Shown piece by piece: positions 15,951-23,765 of a DNA stretch of 28,131 nt. The position numbers and the translations under genes were made by a program. Numbering within the stretch: the stretch's first letter is position 1; every line of letters begins with the position of its first letter. Location of the stretch: assembly GCA_002403455.1 (NCBI GenBank), contig DHHV01000140.1, positions 564 through 28,694 of the forward strand. Direction: 5' to 3'. The notes beneath the pieces are model-generated. The model was not told where the DNA came from and did no database searches. It saw only the letters and a list, made by a program, of their open reading frames with translations. The stretch comes from Hyphomonadaceae bacterium UBA4763. Lineage in GTDB: Bacteria; Pseudomonadota; Alphaproteobacteria; Caulobacterales; Aquidulcibacteraceae.

Positions 15951-16640
15951 TCACTTTGCCTTTCGCGCAGCGATGAGGCATCGATCTAATGTAATGCGCA
16001 GTGTTTCTGTTATTTGATCTAGATCCTGCGCGCGCGCGACCCAAATCGGCGGCGCGTAGACAAGTTGACCTTTACCAAAAAACAAGGGCGCCTGCATCTG
16101 ATCCCAACTGGATAAGGTCAAAGACGGACGCACGGCGCTCGCAAAAGCAATAATGGGCGCGCCGCTTACCGCCGCCAGGAGCGCCAAACCGTTGGTAAGC
16201 TGTTGCGCCGGCCCGCGCGGTCCGTCCGGGTTCAAAATCACGCTCTTGCCCGATTTTAAGGCATGGATTGCCGCGCGAAGCGCCTCTGAGCCGCCTTTTT
16301 GCTGAATCGTGCCGTCGGCGCGGCGTTTGGCGGTCGATCCTTCGATCGTTGTAAAGCCCAATTTGCGCGCCGCATGGCCGGAAATCCCCGAATCGCGCGA
16401 TTTTGAGACCAGAATCACGCTGTCCGCCGGCGCCGGCAGCGCCCGCCGCATCGATAACAAACAACTATGCCAAGTTGCAAAAATGGCGGGTTGGCGCTGG
16501 GCTCCACTTGCCAAATAAGGCGCGGCGTGGTCTTCGCCCACGGTCGACCAATCGACAAAGCGCGCAATTGCCGCCAAATAGACCGCTAGGCTATCGCCCA
16601 AAAACGCTTGTAACCCTGGCGATGGTGTGGATCTCGTCAT
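15951..16640 (-). CDS. DUF374 lysophospholipid acyltransferase-like protein
   Basis: A 229-residue protein of the DUF374 branch of the lysophospholipid acyltransferase superfamily. Visible family elements are FATWHSCLLSM (the HxxxxL/M variant of the acyltransferase box), VSKSRDSGISGHAARKLGFTTIEGST with the GS/R step, and the diagnostic ILNPDGPRGPAQQLTNG (about 140-156). It lacks the classical HX4D of PlsC. It is probably associated with the inner membrane and with lipid A or phospholipid acyl transfer. The ATG at 16640 is chosen; a TTG two codons earlier is possible. It is divergent from the phosphatase gene (83 bases apart) and close to DUF4170 and an MsbA-like exporter, neighbours that in alphaproteobacteria commonly include lipid A genes. 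Confidence 0.8.
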   Translation of the reverse strand: MTRSTPSPGLQAFLGDSLAVYLAAIARFVDWSTVGEDHAAPYLASGAQRQPAIFATWHSCLLSMRRALPAPADSVILVSKSRDSGISGHAARKLGFTTIEGSTAKRRADGTIQQKGGSEALRAAIHALKSGKSVILNPDGPRGPAQQLTNGLALLAAVSGAPIIAFASAVRPSLTLSSWDQMQAPLFFGKGQLVYAPPIWVARAQDLDQITETLRITLDRCLIAARKAK

Positions 16641-16723
16641 AGTCAAGCGGAATAGAGCTGGGTGTCTAAGTCGACTTTCTGGTGCGTTAGCTCATAATGT
16701 GAATGACGGTTTAGGGTTACATT

Positions 16724-17410
16724 TTGCCGATTACCAAGCAACGTCGCGCCAAGCCGCAATTTTCCTTGGAAACGCCGACCGCGCGACTGGCGACGTGGGT
16801 TGACTTTATTGTTGGTGATCATGCTTTTCTTCGCTTGCCGTTCCGCAATTGGCATGCCGTATCCGATCAGCTTTATCGCAGCAATCATCCTTGGCCGCAT
16901 CAATTGCGCGCCGCCAAGGCACAAGGCGTCCGCACGATCATCAATTTGCGCGGACGTAGCGCCGCCAGTCATTTTGTGTTGGAGGAGGCGGCGTGTCGAG
17001 ACTTAGACCTCGACTTTGTGGTGTTGCAGGCCTTTTCGCGAGACATGCCGTCGAAAGAAATGATTACAGAAGCTGATCATGTATTTAGTCATATTCAATA
17101 TCCAGCATTGATTCACTGTAAATCAGGTGCGGACCGCGCTGGCCTCGTTGCCGCCTTGTATTTGTTGCTGAAGGAAAATGCAAATGCAGCGCGCGCCAAA
17201 CAGCAATTATCCTGGCGTTATTTGCATATACGCTGGGGAAAGACAGGCATATTGGACGCCTTCTTGGATGTTTTTGCGCGAGCCGAAGAGCGGGGCATGA
17301 GTTTTCGCGATTGGGTGGCCATGGACTATGATCCGGCGGCGGAAAAGGCGCGGTTCTTGTCAACCTGGTGGGGCAATATTTTGACGGAAACCTTGCTCCG
17401 CCGCGAGTAA
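16724..17410 (+). CDS. Dual-specificity/tyrosine phosphatase-like protein
   Basis: A 228-residue protein with the Cys-based phosphatase P-loop HCKSGADRAG (CX5R, Cys at about residue 143), preceded by a strand-helix RTIINLRGRSAA typical of bacterial dual-specificity phosphatases and by an acid-loop candidate SRDMP. No signal peptide or membrane helix is evident. Members of this family act on phosphoproteins, phosphoinositides or lipid A phosphates; the neighbourhood (acyltransferase on one side, MsbA-like exporter on the other) favours a lipid or envelope substrate, which is inference. The only fitting start is the TTG at 16724, with AGGG seven bases before. Its stop is three bases from the stop of the convergent ABC gene. 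Confidence 0.8.
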   Translation: MPITKQRRAKPQFSLETPTARLATWVDFIVGDHAFLRLPFRNWHAVSDQLYRSNHPWPHQLRAAKAQGVRTIINLRGRSAASHFVLEEAACRDLDLDFVVLQAFSRDMPSKEMITEADHVFSHIQYPALIHCKSGADRAGLVAALYLLLKENANAARAKQQLSWRYLHIRWGKTGILDAFLDVFARAEERGMSFRDWVAMDYDPAAEKARFLSTWWGNILTETLLRRE

Positions 17411-17413
17411 GGA

Positions 17414-19132
17414 TTAATGATCGGGCGGCGTCCGAAACCAGGGCGCCAATAAATCTCCCTCCGCCCCCAAATTAGAAAATCTACCGCTCGCTTTAACCTC
17501 GCCAGCCTCCAATAAAACCAAATGATCGGCCGCGCGGATGGCAGTCGGTCTGTGTTCTATCATCAAAATTGTTTGGGTTGATTTTCGCCGCTCAAGCGCC
17601 GTCAAGATGATCCTTTCGGCGTCGGGATCAAGACCTGCAAAGGGCTCATCCAGCAGCAAAATCGGCGCTGGTCGCAAAAAAGCGCGCGCCAAACCAATGC
17701 GTTGGGCTTCGCCGCCAGAGATTTGGCGGCCATTTTGACCCAAAACAAGGTCCAATCCAGCGTCCGGAGCGAGGCTGGAGAGCGGCAAACCGGCCTCATT
17801 CAGCGCGCTTTTAAGCGCTTCATCGGGCGCATTTGGCGCCGAAAGGCACAAATTTTCGCGCAAACTGGCGTCCAAAATCACCGGATTTTGCGGCGCAAAG
17901 GCGATTTTTTCGCGCAGATGACGCCGTTTTAGCGTGCCAATATCGTGCTGATCGAGCAAAATTCGGCCCGTTTTGGGCTCAACAAGGCGCAAAAACAGCG
18001 CAAAAATCGTCGATTTACCGGCGCCGGACGGCCCGATAAGCGCATTTAACGCGCCCTTTCTCGCCGCGAAGCTGACATTTTGCAGCAAATAAGCGCCATT
18101 TTCGGCCACCACAGAGACATTTTCGACACAGATTTCGCCCGCCGAAACGTCACAATCGCGCGCATTGGGGGCGTCCGCTGGCTCACCCGGGCTGTCGATG
18201 GCCGCTTTGATCCGCACAAGTGCTGCTTGCGCTTCTGCAACCACCGGTCGCAAGGTGCCGAGCGCGCGGATCGCCGGCGCGAGGATCGCCAGACCTGCGA
18301 TAAAGGCCGATAGGTCGGCAAGGCTCGACTGGCCTTGGCTGATGCGAAGCGCGCAAAACGCGATGACGCCGGCAAAAATCAGCGCGCCGGAGGCTTCCAG
18401 GATCGGCTCGACTTGCGCGCGCAAGGCCAATGCGCGGAGCGCGGCGGTCAGGCGATCGCGAAACACCGGCGCGGCGGCTTTTTCCAGAAAAGGCTCGAGG
18501 CCAAAGGCCTTGGCGAAGGGATCGATCTCAAAGGCGCGGGTCAGATGATGGCTGAGTCGTTCGTTTTGCTGCAAAACCGTGCTGGCGGCGCTCCGCAAAC
18601 GCCGCCCCAGACGCTCAACCGGGGCAAAAGCGACCGGATAAACCAGGCAAATGGCCAGCGCCAAGGCCCAGTCGAGGTAAAAAAGATAGGCGCCGACGAC
18701 CAGAATGGTGGCGATGTCGCGGGTAAAATTGCTGAAGACGCGGATGACGCCTTCCCTGAGCGCGCTTAAATCCGCTACAAATAATGATGTTAACGTAGCA
18801 GGTGGATGTTGTCGGCGCCATTCCGAATTGGCGCGGATCAGCTTGGCGAACATTTCGCGCTGTAAGTCATGGACAACATTTTGGCCGATGCGATTGACAG
18901 ACATTATTTGCCCGTAAATCGCGCTGGCGCGAAACAGCGCAATGCCGGCAAGGCTCAACGGCCCCCACATCAGCGCCAGCTGCGGATCAGCGCCGAGCGC
19001 CCCCACCACAAAGCGCACCGCGCCGGCATAAGCGGCCGATCCGGCCGCCGTCGCCAGCATGAAGAGCCCCGCCAAAGCCAGAAGGCCGCTTTGCCGTTTT
19101 AAGCTCAGCGTCCATAACAGCGGCGCGATCAC
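17414..19132 (-). CDS. ABC exporter, fused membrane and ATPase domains (MsbA-like)
   Basis: A 572-residue half-transporter. The N-terminal part (about 1-310) has six hydrophobic segments with the exporter-type coupling region; the C-terminal ATPase has Walker A GPSGAGKST, the signature ISGGEAQRIGLARAF, Walker B ILLLDEPFAGLD and the switch His in MIEHR. The order and the loop RAFEIDPFAKAFGLE (typical YGxE-type coupling helix region) match lipid A exporter-like half-transporters that act as homodimers. The frame is open to 19237, but the GTG at 19132 overlaps the DUF4170 stop (GTGA) and leaves out 35 residues of overlap with that gene. Last gene of the six-gene minus-strand run; substrate probably a lipid or glycolipid, not certain. 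Confidence 0.87.
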   Translation of the reverse strand: MIAPLLWTLSLKRQSGLLALAGLFMLATAAGSAAYAGAVRFVVGALGADPQLALMWGPLSLAGIALFRASAIYGQIMSVNRIGQNVVHDLQREMFAKLIRANSEWRRQHPPATLTSLFVADLSALREGVIRVFSNFTRDIATILVVGAYLFYLDWALALAICLVYPVAFAPVERLGRRLRSAASTVLQQNERLSHHLTRAFEIDPFAKAFGLEPFLEKAAAPVFRDRLTAALRALALRAQVEPILEASGALIFAGVIAFCALRISQGQSSLADLSAFIAGLAILAPAIRALGTLRPVVAEAQAALVRIKAAIDSPGEPADAPNARDCDVSAGEICVENVSVVAENGAYLLQNVSFAARKGALNALIGPSGAGKSTIFALFLRLVEPKTGRILLDQHDIGTLKRRHLREKIAFAPQNPVILDASLRENLCLSAPNAPDEALKSALNEAGLPLSSLAPDAGLDLVLGQNGRQISGGEAQRIGLARAFLRPAPILLLDEPFAGLDPDAERIILTALERRKSTQTILMIEHRPTAIRAADHLVLLEAGEVKASGRFSNLGAEGDLLAPWFRTPPDH

Positions 19133-19374
19133 CCGTGATGCTGCTCGCCGGTGACGGGATCCAGCAATCGATGCGCGTGCAAGATGAAATAGCGCATATG
19201 GGCGTTGTCGATCGTCGCCTGGGCTTGGGCTTTCCACGCGTCATAGGCGGCGCGGTAATTGGGAAACGCCCCGACGAAATGCACTTTGCCGAGGTCGCGA
19301 AAGTGAACGCCAGAGACGTCTTCCAGCTCGCCGCCAATAACCAGATGCAACATTTGTGGCGAAGGCTCGCTCAC
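19129..19374 (-). CDS. DUF4170 protein
   Basis: An 81-residue soluble protein, QMLHLVIGGELEDVSG near its N-terminus, then HFVGAFPNYRAAYDAWKAQA and MRYFILHAHRLLDP, which is the whole DUF4170 pattern. The function is unknown; the small size and the repeated association with lipid A and envelope genes in alphaproteobacteria suggest an accessory role. The downstream ABC gene starts within its stop codon, so the two products are made together. It follows pmbA after 68 bases. Confidence 0.85.
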   Translation of the reverse strand: MSEPSPQMLHLVIGGELEDVSGVHFRDLGKVHFVGAFPNYRAAYDAWKAQAQATIDNAHMRYFILHAHRLLDPVTGEQHHG

Positions 19375-19442
19375 GCGCGACTCCCAAGTAAAAAATGGAC
19401 CAACGTGTGGATACGCTGTCGGCGCGACAAAAAAAAGCGATT

Positions 19443-20786
19443 TCAGGCGCCGCCGATCGCCATTTCCGGGATCAGAAGACTGGGCGTTTGGATCGTGGAT
19501 CGCGACTCAAGGTCGCTGGCGGCGATCAGGGTGCGGAACATCTCGATCAGATTGCCGGCGATGGTGATCTCCGAGACCGGAAAGGCCGGCGTCCCCTCTA
19601 AAAGCCATTGGCCGGAAACCCCGGCCGAATAATCCCCGGTTGTGGCGTTGATTGAGGGGCTGAACATGTCGGTCACCAACAAACACGGGCCATGAAAACG
19701 GGCGAGCGCCGACGGCGTCTCAGACCCGGGCGAAACCAGCACATTGGAGGCGCCGACCCCGGTTGCGCCGCCAAAACCGCCCACGCCATGACCTTTGGAG
19801 GCAAGGCCCAATTGGCGCCCGGCGGTCAAGTTCAACAGCCAGGTTTGCAGGACGCCGTTCTCGATCAATTTCTGCCGGCTGGTCGCGAGGCCATCGCCGT
19901 CAAAGGCGCGCGAGCCGCGCCCGCCCGGGATCAGCGGATCATCGATAATGTCGATGGCGGTAGAAAATACCGGCGCGCCCAGCTTATCGCGCAGGAACGA
20001 GACGCCGCGCGCGACGCTCGTCCCGGTGATCGCGTTGAGGAACGCCCCAATCAGCCGCTGGGCGAGGCGTGGTTCGTAGAGAATGGCCGCGCGCTGGGTC
20101 TCGACCCGGCGGGGCGCAAGGCGCGCGGCGACGCGCAAGCCCGCTTCAACGCCGATCGCCTCGGCGGAGCGCAAATCGCGCCGGCGGCGCGCCTGGTCAA
20201 AAGCGTGATCGGTTTCCATGCCGTCGCCATCGCCGGCAACGACCGACACCGACAGACCAAACGAGGATTGGCGCAATTCGCCGCGAAAGCCGTTGCTGGC
20301 GGCAACAAAAGCGTGGCCGAGCCGCCAATCGGCATTGGCGCCGTTTGATTTGGCGACTTTCGGCTGGGCGCGGGCGCTGTCCTCGGCCGCGAGCGCCTCG
20401 AAGCGCAATTGATCCGGGCCCGGAACGTCCGGATCGAGGAGATCGAGATCGGGCCAATCGCGGGCCAGCTGATCGGGCGCGGCGAGCCCGCCATAGGGGT
20501 CTTCCGGCGCCAGTTGCGCCATGGCGATCACCCGCTCGCACATGTCGTCGATGGCGTTGCGCTCAAGCCGGCTGCCCGACACGCTGGCGGCGCGTTTGCC
20601 GATGAAGGCGCGCAAAGAAAGACTGATCGCCTCTTCGCGCTCGATGGTCTCCAAAGCGCCTTCGCGCACGCCAATGCCGAGCGCGGCGGAGGCGCCTACC
20701 GATCCATCGGCCCCGTCGGCGCCCAGGGTTTTCAACCGCGCCAGCGCATAATCAAGCGGATCGGCAGAAATCGGTGGTAAATCCAT
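19443..20786 (-). CDS. pmbA: TldD/PmbA family protein, PmbA type
   Basis: A 447-residue protein of the TldD/PmbA (modulator of DNA gyrase) family. TldE/PmbA forms a heterodimer with the metalloprotease TldD and is itself the non-catalytic partner. Recognisable parts are SVGASAALGIGVREGALETIEREE at the N-terminus, VSGSRLERNAIDDMCERVIAMA, GVSFLRDKLGAPVF, SRAFDGDGLATSRQ and GNLIEMFRTLIAASDLESRS at the end. The HEXXH zinc motif of TldD is absent, as expected for PmbA. Its ATG overlaps the stop of the MAPEG gene (TAATG). In E. coli, TldD/TldE degrade the CcdA antitoxin and mature microcin; here a proteolytic partner role is inferred, and tldD is not in the window. Confidence 0.88.
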   Translation of the reverse strand: MDLPPISADPLDYALARLKTLGADGADGSVGASAALGIGVREGALETIEREEAISLSLRAFIGKRAASVSGSRLERNAIDDMCERVIAMAQLAPEDPYGGLAAPDQLARDWPDLDLLDPDVPGPDQLRFEALAAEDSARAQPKVAKSNGANADWRLGHAFVAASNGFRGELRQSSFGLSVSVVAGDGDGMETDHAFDQARRRRDLRSAEAIGVEAGLRVAARLAPRRVETQRAAILYEPRLAQRLIGAFLNAITGTSVARGVSFLRDKLGAPVFSTAIDIIDDPLIPGGRGSRAFDGDGLATSRQKLIENGVLQTWLLNLTAGRQLGLASKGHGVGGFGGATGVGASNVLVSPGSETPSALARFHGPCLLVTDMFSPSINATTGDYSAGVSGQWLLEGTPAFPVSEITIAGNLIEMFRTLIAASDLESRSTIQTPSLLIPEMAIGGA

Positions 20787-21193
20787 TAGCCGGCGCTCCC
20801 CATAAAAGCGCCGAAAATGGCGGCCGCGCCCATCGCCATGATCGTCAAAAAGCTCAACAGGGTGCCCAAAAAGCGCGGCGGCGAGGTTCCTTCCGCATTG
20901 GCCGATAGACCCATGGCTTGCAAAATGCGGGCAATGACGCAGATCGCGCCGAACGCATGGATCAGCGGGGTCGGGGCGGGCAACAACGCCAGCACGATCA
21001 ACAAGGCCGCCATCATCGGGATATTTTCAGTGGCGTTGCCATGCGCGCGCATCGCGTTGCGCAAAAGCGCGTCGCCGCCATCGCCGGTCGACACTCGGGC
21101 GCGCCGACGCTGGCGCACGACCAGCAGCGCCAACACAATCAGCAAAACGCCCAGCGCGCCAATATACAGCGCGGCGGCGGCGATCGGGCTCAT
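20786..21193 (-). CDS. MAPEG family membrane protein
   Basis: A 135-residue integral membrane protein with four hydrophobic helices and the MAPEG features RNAMRAHGNATENIPMM (helix 2 with the Glu-x-x-Pro) and HAFGAICVIARILQAMG. The family includes membrane-bound glutathione transferases and peroxidases; bacterial members close to this one are mostly uncharacterised. The start is the ATG at 21193 with GAGGAG five to ten bases upstream; the longer frame to 21244 is not needed. It lies 35 bases after the six-Cys protein and directly before pmbA in the minus-strand run. Confidence 0.85.
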   Translation of the reverse strand: MSPIAAAALYIGALGVLLIVLALLVVRQRRRARVSTGDGGDALLRNAMRAHGNATENIPMMAALLIVLALLPAPTPLIHAFGAICVIARILQAMGLSANAEGTSPPRFLGTLLSFLTIMAMGAAAIFGAFMGSAG

Positions 21194-21228
21194 GGGAAAC
21201 TCCTCAAAATGGCGGGAAACAAGGCGCG

Positions 21229-21642
21229 TCATTGCGCCGGGCATTGCGTCCGCCAGTTAAAGATAAACCCGCCTAAAGCAATACGGTCGGCATCGGACAA
21301 ATCGGCTTCGGCGGCGTCCGCCTTTGGATCGGCGCCAACGCTCAGGACATGGGCGGCAAAGGCTGCGTCCGACAGGCCAAATTGGGCGATCTCGGCATAG
21401 CAAACGCATTGGGCCGGGCTCGATTGATCGGCAAGGCAGGCGCGCACGAGGGTCGACACGCCGGCGCAACGCGCCTGCAAAGCGGCGTCGTCGGTCTGGG
21501 CGCGACATTCGGCGACAATGGGGTCGTCGCTTTGCGCGATCTGCTTTTGCGGCGCGCGCAAGTGAAGGCTCCACCAGCCAAGTCCGGCCGCCGCCAATCC
21601 CAGCAGCGCGATCGACGCCCACAGGCGCAGGCCGGGTTTCAA
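21229..21642 (-). CDS. Membrane-anchored six-cysteine protein of unknown function
   Basis: I do not recognise this 137-residue protein. It has an N-terminal hydrophobic segment (about residues 7-24, LWASIALLGLAAAGLGWW) without a signal-peptidase site, so it should be anchored in the inner membrane with the rest outside. The outer part has six Cys (in AECRA, ARCAG, RACLA, the QCVCY pair, and TQCPA near the end), an even number that suits disulfide bonds. A similar spaced-Cys pattern occurs in small periplasmic proteins of alphaproteobacteria. The start is a TTG at 21642, inside the TGA of the DsbA/FrnE-like gene (TTGA overlap), so the pair is co-translated. The next gene, MAPEG, follows after 35 bases. 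Confidence 0.7.
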   Translation of the reverse strand: MKPGLRLWASIALLGLAAAGLGWWSLHLRAPQKQIAQSDDPIVAECRAQTDDAALQARCAGVSTLVRACLADQSSPAQCVCYAEIAQFGLSDAAFAAHVLSVGADPKADAAEADLSDADRIALGGFIFNWRTQCPAQ

Positions 21643-22292
21643 TTTTGCGCTTCCAGCGCCAGAATTTGATCGATGGCTTGGACCAAGACATCGGTTTCTT
21701 GCGCGCCGGTCACGGCATATTTGCGCTGAAAAACAAAGGTCGGCACGCCGGACACCCCTTGGGTCGCAAAATGGGCGGCTTCGGTTTGCACGGCGCTGCG
21801 GTCGGCGTCGCCCGCCAACAACTTGCGCACCAGATCGGCGTCAAGGCCAATGTTGGCGGCGATCGCGGCCAATTCATCGGCGGCGCCGATATCGCGGCCG
21901 TCGTGAAAATACGCGCGAAATAGCGCTTCCTTGGCGGCTTCGCCCTTGTTCTGGCCTTGCGCCCAGCGGATCAGGCGATGGGCGTTGATCGTGTTGGGCC
22001 GGATCGTGATTTGGTCGAAGCGAAAATCGGCGCCTTCGCGGGGACCTGCTTCCTCCAAATGACGGCGCATTTGCGCAAAGCGATTATCGGTGCGATCGCC
22101 GAATTTGGCGCGCATATAGGCGCGATAGTCAACGCCTTCTGGCGGGACTGTGGGGTCGAGCTGGTAGGGCGCGAAGAACACGTCCGCCGCAATGGTCGGG
22201 CGGGCCTCCAAAGCCGCGTCGAGGCGTTTTTTGCCTAACCAGCACCACGGACAGACGACGTCCGACACCATATCGATCCGCAACGTCGTCAT
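21639..22292 (-). CDS. DsbA family oxidoreductase, FrnE-like
   Basis: A 217-residue thioredoxin-fold protein with the active site DVVCPWCWLGKKRLDAAL (CPWC at about residues 14-17), the insertion domain typical of FrnE/2-hydroxychromene-2-carboxylate isomerase relatives (TINAHRLIRWAQGQ, about 120-133) and the end GVSGVPTFVFQRKYAVTGAQ with the cis-Pro. There is no signal peptide, so it is probably cytosolic, as FrnE proteins are. Its natural substrate is not known; FrnE in Deinococcus has disulfide isomerase activity and a stress role. It is the first gene of the minus-strand run to 17414; the ATG at 22292 has no strong ribosome binding site. Confidence 0.87.
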   Translation of the reverse strand: MTTLRIDMVSDVVCPWCWLGKKRLDAALEARPTIAADVFFAPYQLDPTVPPEGVDYRAYMRAKFGDRTDNRFAQMRRHLEEAGPREGADFRFDQITIRPNTINAHRLIRWAQGQNKGEAAKEALFRAYFHDGRDIGAADELAAIAANIGLDADLVRKLLAGDADRSAVQTEAAHFATQGVSGVPTFVFQRKYAVTGAQETDVLVQAIDQILALEAQN

Positions 22293-22430
22293 CTACAGGC
22301 CCATTTCCGCGCGACTACGACTCTGTGCCTCAGGCATGCCGCCTTGCCAAGGGCTCCGTCTTGGAAAACAATAATTGCGTAATCATGCAGGTGCGGCCCT
22401 TCGGGCGCCGGCCGATTTCGGGAGGAGTTG

Positions 22431-23225
22431 ATGCACGCAATGACCTATACCGGCGGCGCGCAGATCCGCCGCTTGCCGTTCGATGCGCCCTGGACATGGC
22501 TGGCGGCCGGCTGGCGGGATTTGTGGCGGGCGCCGCGCTTGAGCGTGTTTTTTGGCGCGGCCGCGGCGGCGGCGGGGCTGTTGGCGATGTTCATCCTGTT
22601 TGGGGCGGGGGCAGGGGCGCTGGCGCCCTTGCTGTTGGGTGGATTTGCGCTGGCCGCACCCGTCTTTGCGCTGGGTCTCTATGAAAAAAGCCGACGGATC
22701 GAGGCGGGCGAGCCCTTGTCGTGGAAAGCGGTGATCACGCCCAATCTGCCGCGCTTTTCGACCATCGCCTATGCGGGTCTGGCGTTATTGCTGATTTATC
22801 TGTTGTGGATCCGCGCCGGAACGCTGCTGTTTGCATTGTTCTTGGGACAGGATTTTCCTTCCGTTATCGTCGGCGATTATCCCCCGCTCTATGAATTTGC
22901 GACGATCGCGCTGACCCGGCCCGAAGGGCTGGCGCTGCTGGCGGTCGGGACCCTTGTTGGCGGCGCGCTGGCGCTGGTTGCCTTTGCGATTTCAGCGGTG
23001 TCGCTGCCGATGATGCTGGAGCGCGACATCGACGTGCTGACGGCCATGAGCTTGAGCGTGCGCGCTGTGACGCAAAATCCCGGCGCGATGCTGAATTGGG
23101 CCTGGATCATCGCGCTGATGCTCGTGTTGAGCATGGCGCTCGGATATATCGGCCTTGTCATCGCCTTTCCGTGGATCGCGCATGCGAGCTGGGCGGCCTA
23201 TCGCGACGTCGTGCGGTTTGGTTGA
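22431..23225 (+). CDS. DUF2189 membrane protein
   Basis: A 264-residue integral membrane protein of the DUF2189 family, with about six hydrophobic segments. Typical are the start RRLPFDAPWTWLAAGWRDL, the loop LALGLYEKSRRIEAGEP (here FALGLYEKSRRIEAGE) and SLPMMLERDIDVLTAMSLS close to the C-terminal helices. From general knowledge the family is sometimes linked to cytochrome c oxidase genes; nothing in this window shows that here. The ATG at 22431 follows GGAGGAG by four bases; a TTG at 22428 and an ATG at 22440 are alternatives. It is divergent from the DsbA/FrnE-like gene, with 138 bases between starts. Confidence 0.83.
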   Translation: MHAMTYTGGAQIRRLPFDAPWTWLAAGWRDLWRAPRLSVFFGAAAAAAGLLAMFILFGAGAGALAPLLLGGFALAAPVFALGLYEKSRRIEAGEPLSWKAVITPNLPRFSTIAYAGLALLLIYLLWIRAGTLLFALFLGQDFPSVIVGDYPPLYEFATIALTRPEGLALLAVGTLVGGALALVAFAISAVSLPMMLERDIDVLTAMSLSVRAVTQNPGAMLNWAWIIALMLVLSMALGYIGLVIAFPWIAHASWAAYRDVVRFG

Positions 23226-23336
23226 AATGCAACGGCGAAATGAAGGTGGTATTTTTTTGGGTTCTAAAGCAATATCCCGCGAACGACCGATGGAAGTTGC
23301 TCAATGGTTGCTCGGACACGGTGTTGGCGCGGTTCC

Positions 23337-23456
23337 ATGATGGAGCTTTTGATGCGCAAGGTGCGCATCCGTGACGTCAAAGGCAACGAAATCAAACTGC
23401 GGCGCGCGAGCGGAGCGGCCCAATCATTTGTCAGGAACGAACCACTCGCGTTCTGA
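23337..23456 (+). other. Short open frame ending in repeat copy 2
   Basis: A 39-codon frame (MMELLMRKVRIRDV at its start, basic) with no clear ribosome binding site. Its stop codon lies in the first ten bases of the repeat at 23448, so it could be the beginning of a gene interrupted by the repeat. I recognise no family, and it may be chance. It sits in a 222-base stretch (23226-23447) with no other gene. Confidence 0.2.
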
Positions 23457-23609
23457 AGCATGAGTTCGTCCGATGATTAGGTCGAGCGTTTGATGAACTT
23501 CTGGTTCAAGAAGGACACTATAACTTTTTGGTTTCTAGTGTGGCTTTGATTCTTAAATTCGCTCCGAGCGTGCCACAATTATGGGGCGAATTTAAGAATC
23601 GCCACACTA
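23448..23609 (-). repeat. Composite palindromic repeat, copy 2 (inverted)
   Basis: The reverse complement of the unit at 1578-1739, with identical length of modules and spacer: 71-base module (23448-23518), 17-base spacer (23519-23535), 74-base module (23536-23609). The 74-base module keeps perfect arms (TAGTGTGGC, TTT bulge, GATTCTTAAATTCGC) and a 23-base centre. The 71-base module has lost pairing in its left arm, about 16 of 22 positions remaining. It lies 156 bases upstream of the rpsU coding region, between DUF2189 and rpsU. Confidence 0.88.
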
Positions 23610-23752
23610 GACAATCCACCTAGCTTGACGTAGGGAGTATGACGCTTTTCGTGCTTGCGAAACGGCGGATCATGCCTTTTTCGATCGGATTATCCCGTTC
23701 GGCGCGGTGATGGCGCGGTGTCGGTCTGTCGGTGCGTAGGTCAAGCGCAATC

Positions 23753-23757
23753 GGAGG
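23753..23757 (+). promoter_or_regulatory. rpsU Shine-Dalgarno sequence
   Basis: GGAGG, the only strong ribosome binding site upstream of the conserved bS21 sequence. Eight bases separate it from the ATC codon at 23766 and eleven from the GTA at 23769, so it decides that initiation must occur at one of these non-standard codons unless the sequence has an error. Confidence 0.65.
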
Positions 23758-23765
23758 ACCATCCC

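Noticed and set aside
23639..23710. Small frame of 23 codons starting ATGACGCTTTTC with GGGAG upstream
   Set aside because: Too short and without similarity; it lies in the probable rpsU leader and could at most be a leader peptide, for which nothing else argues.
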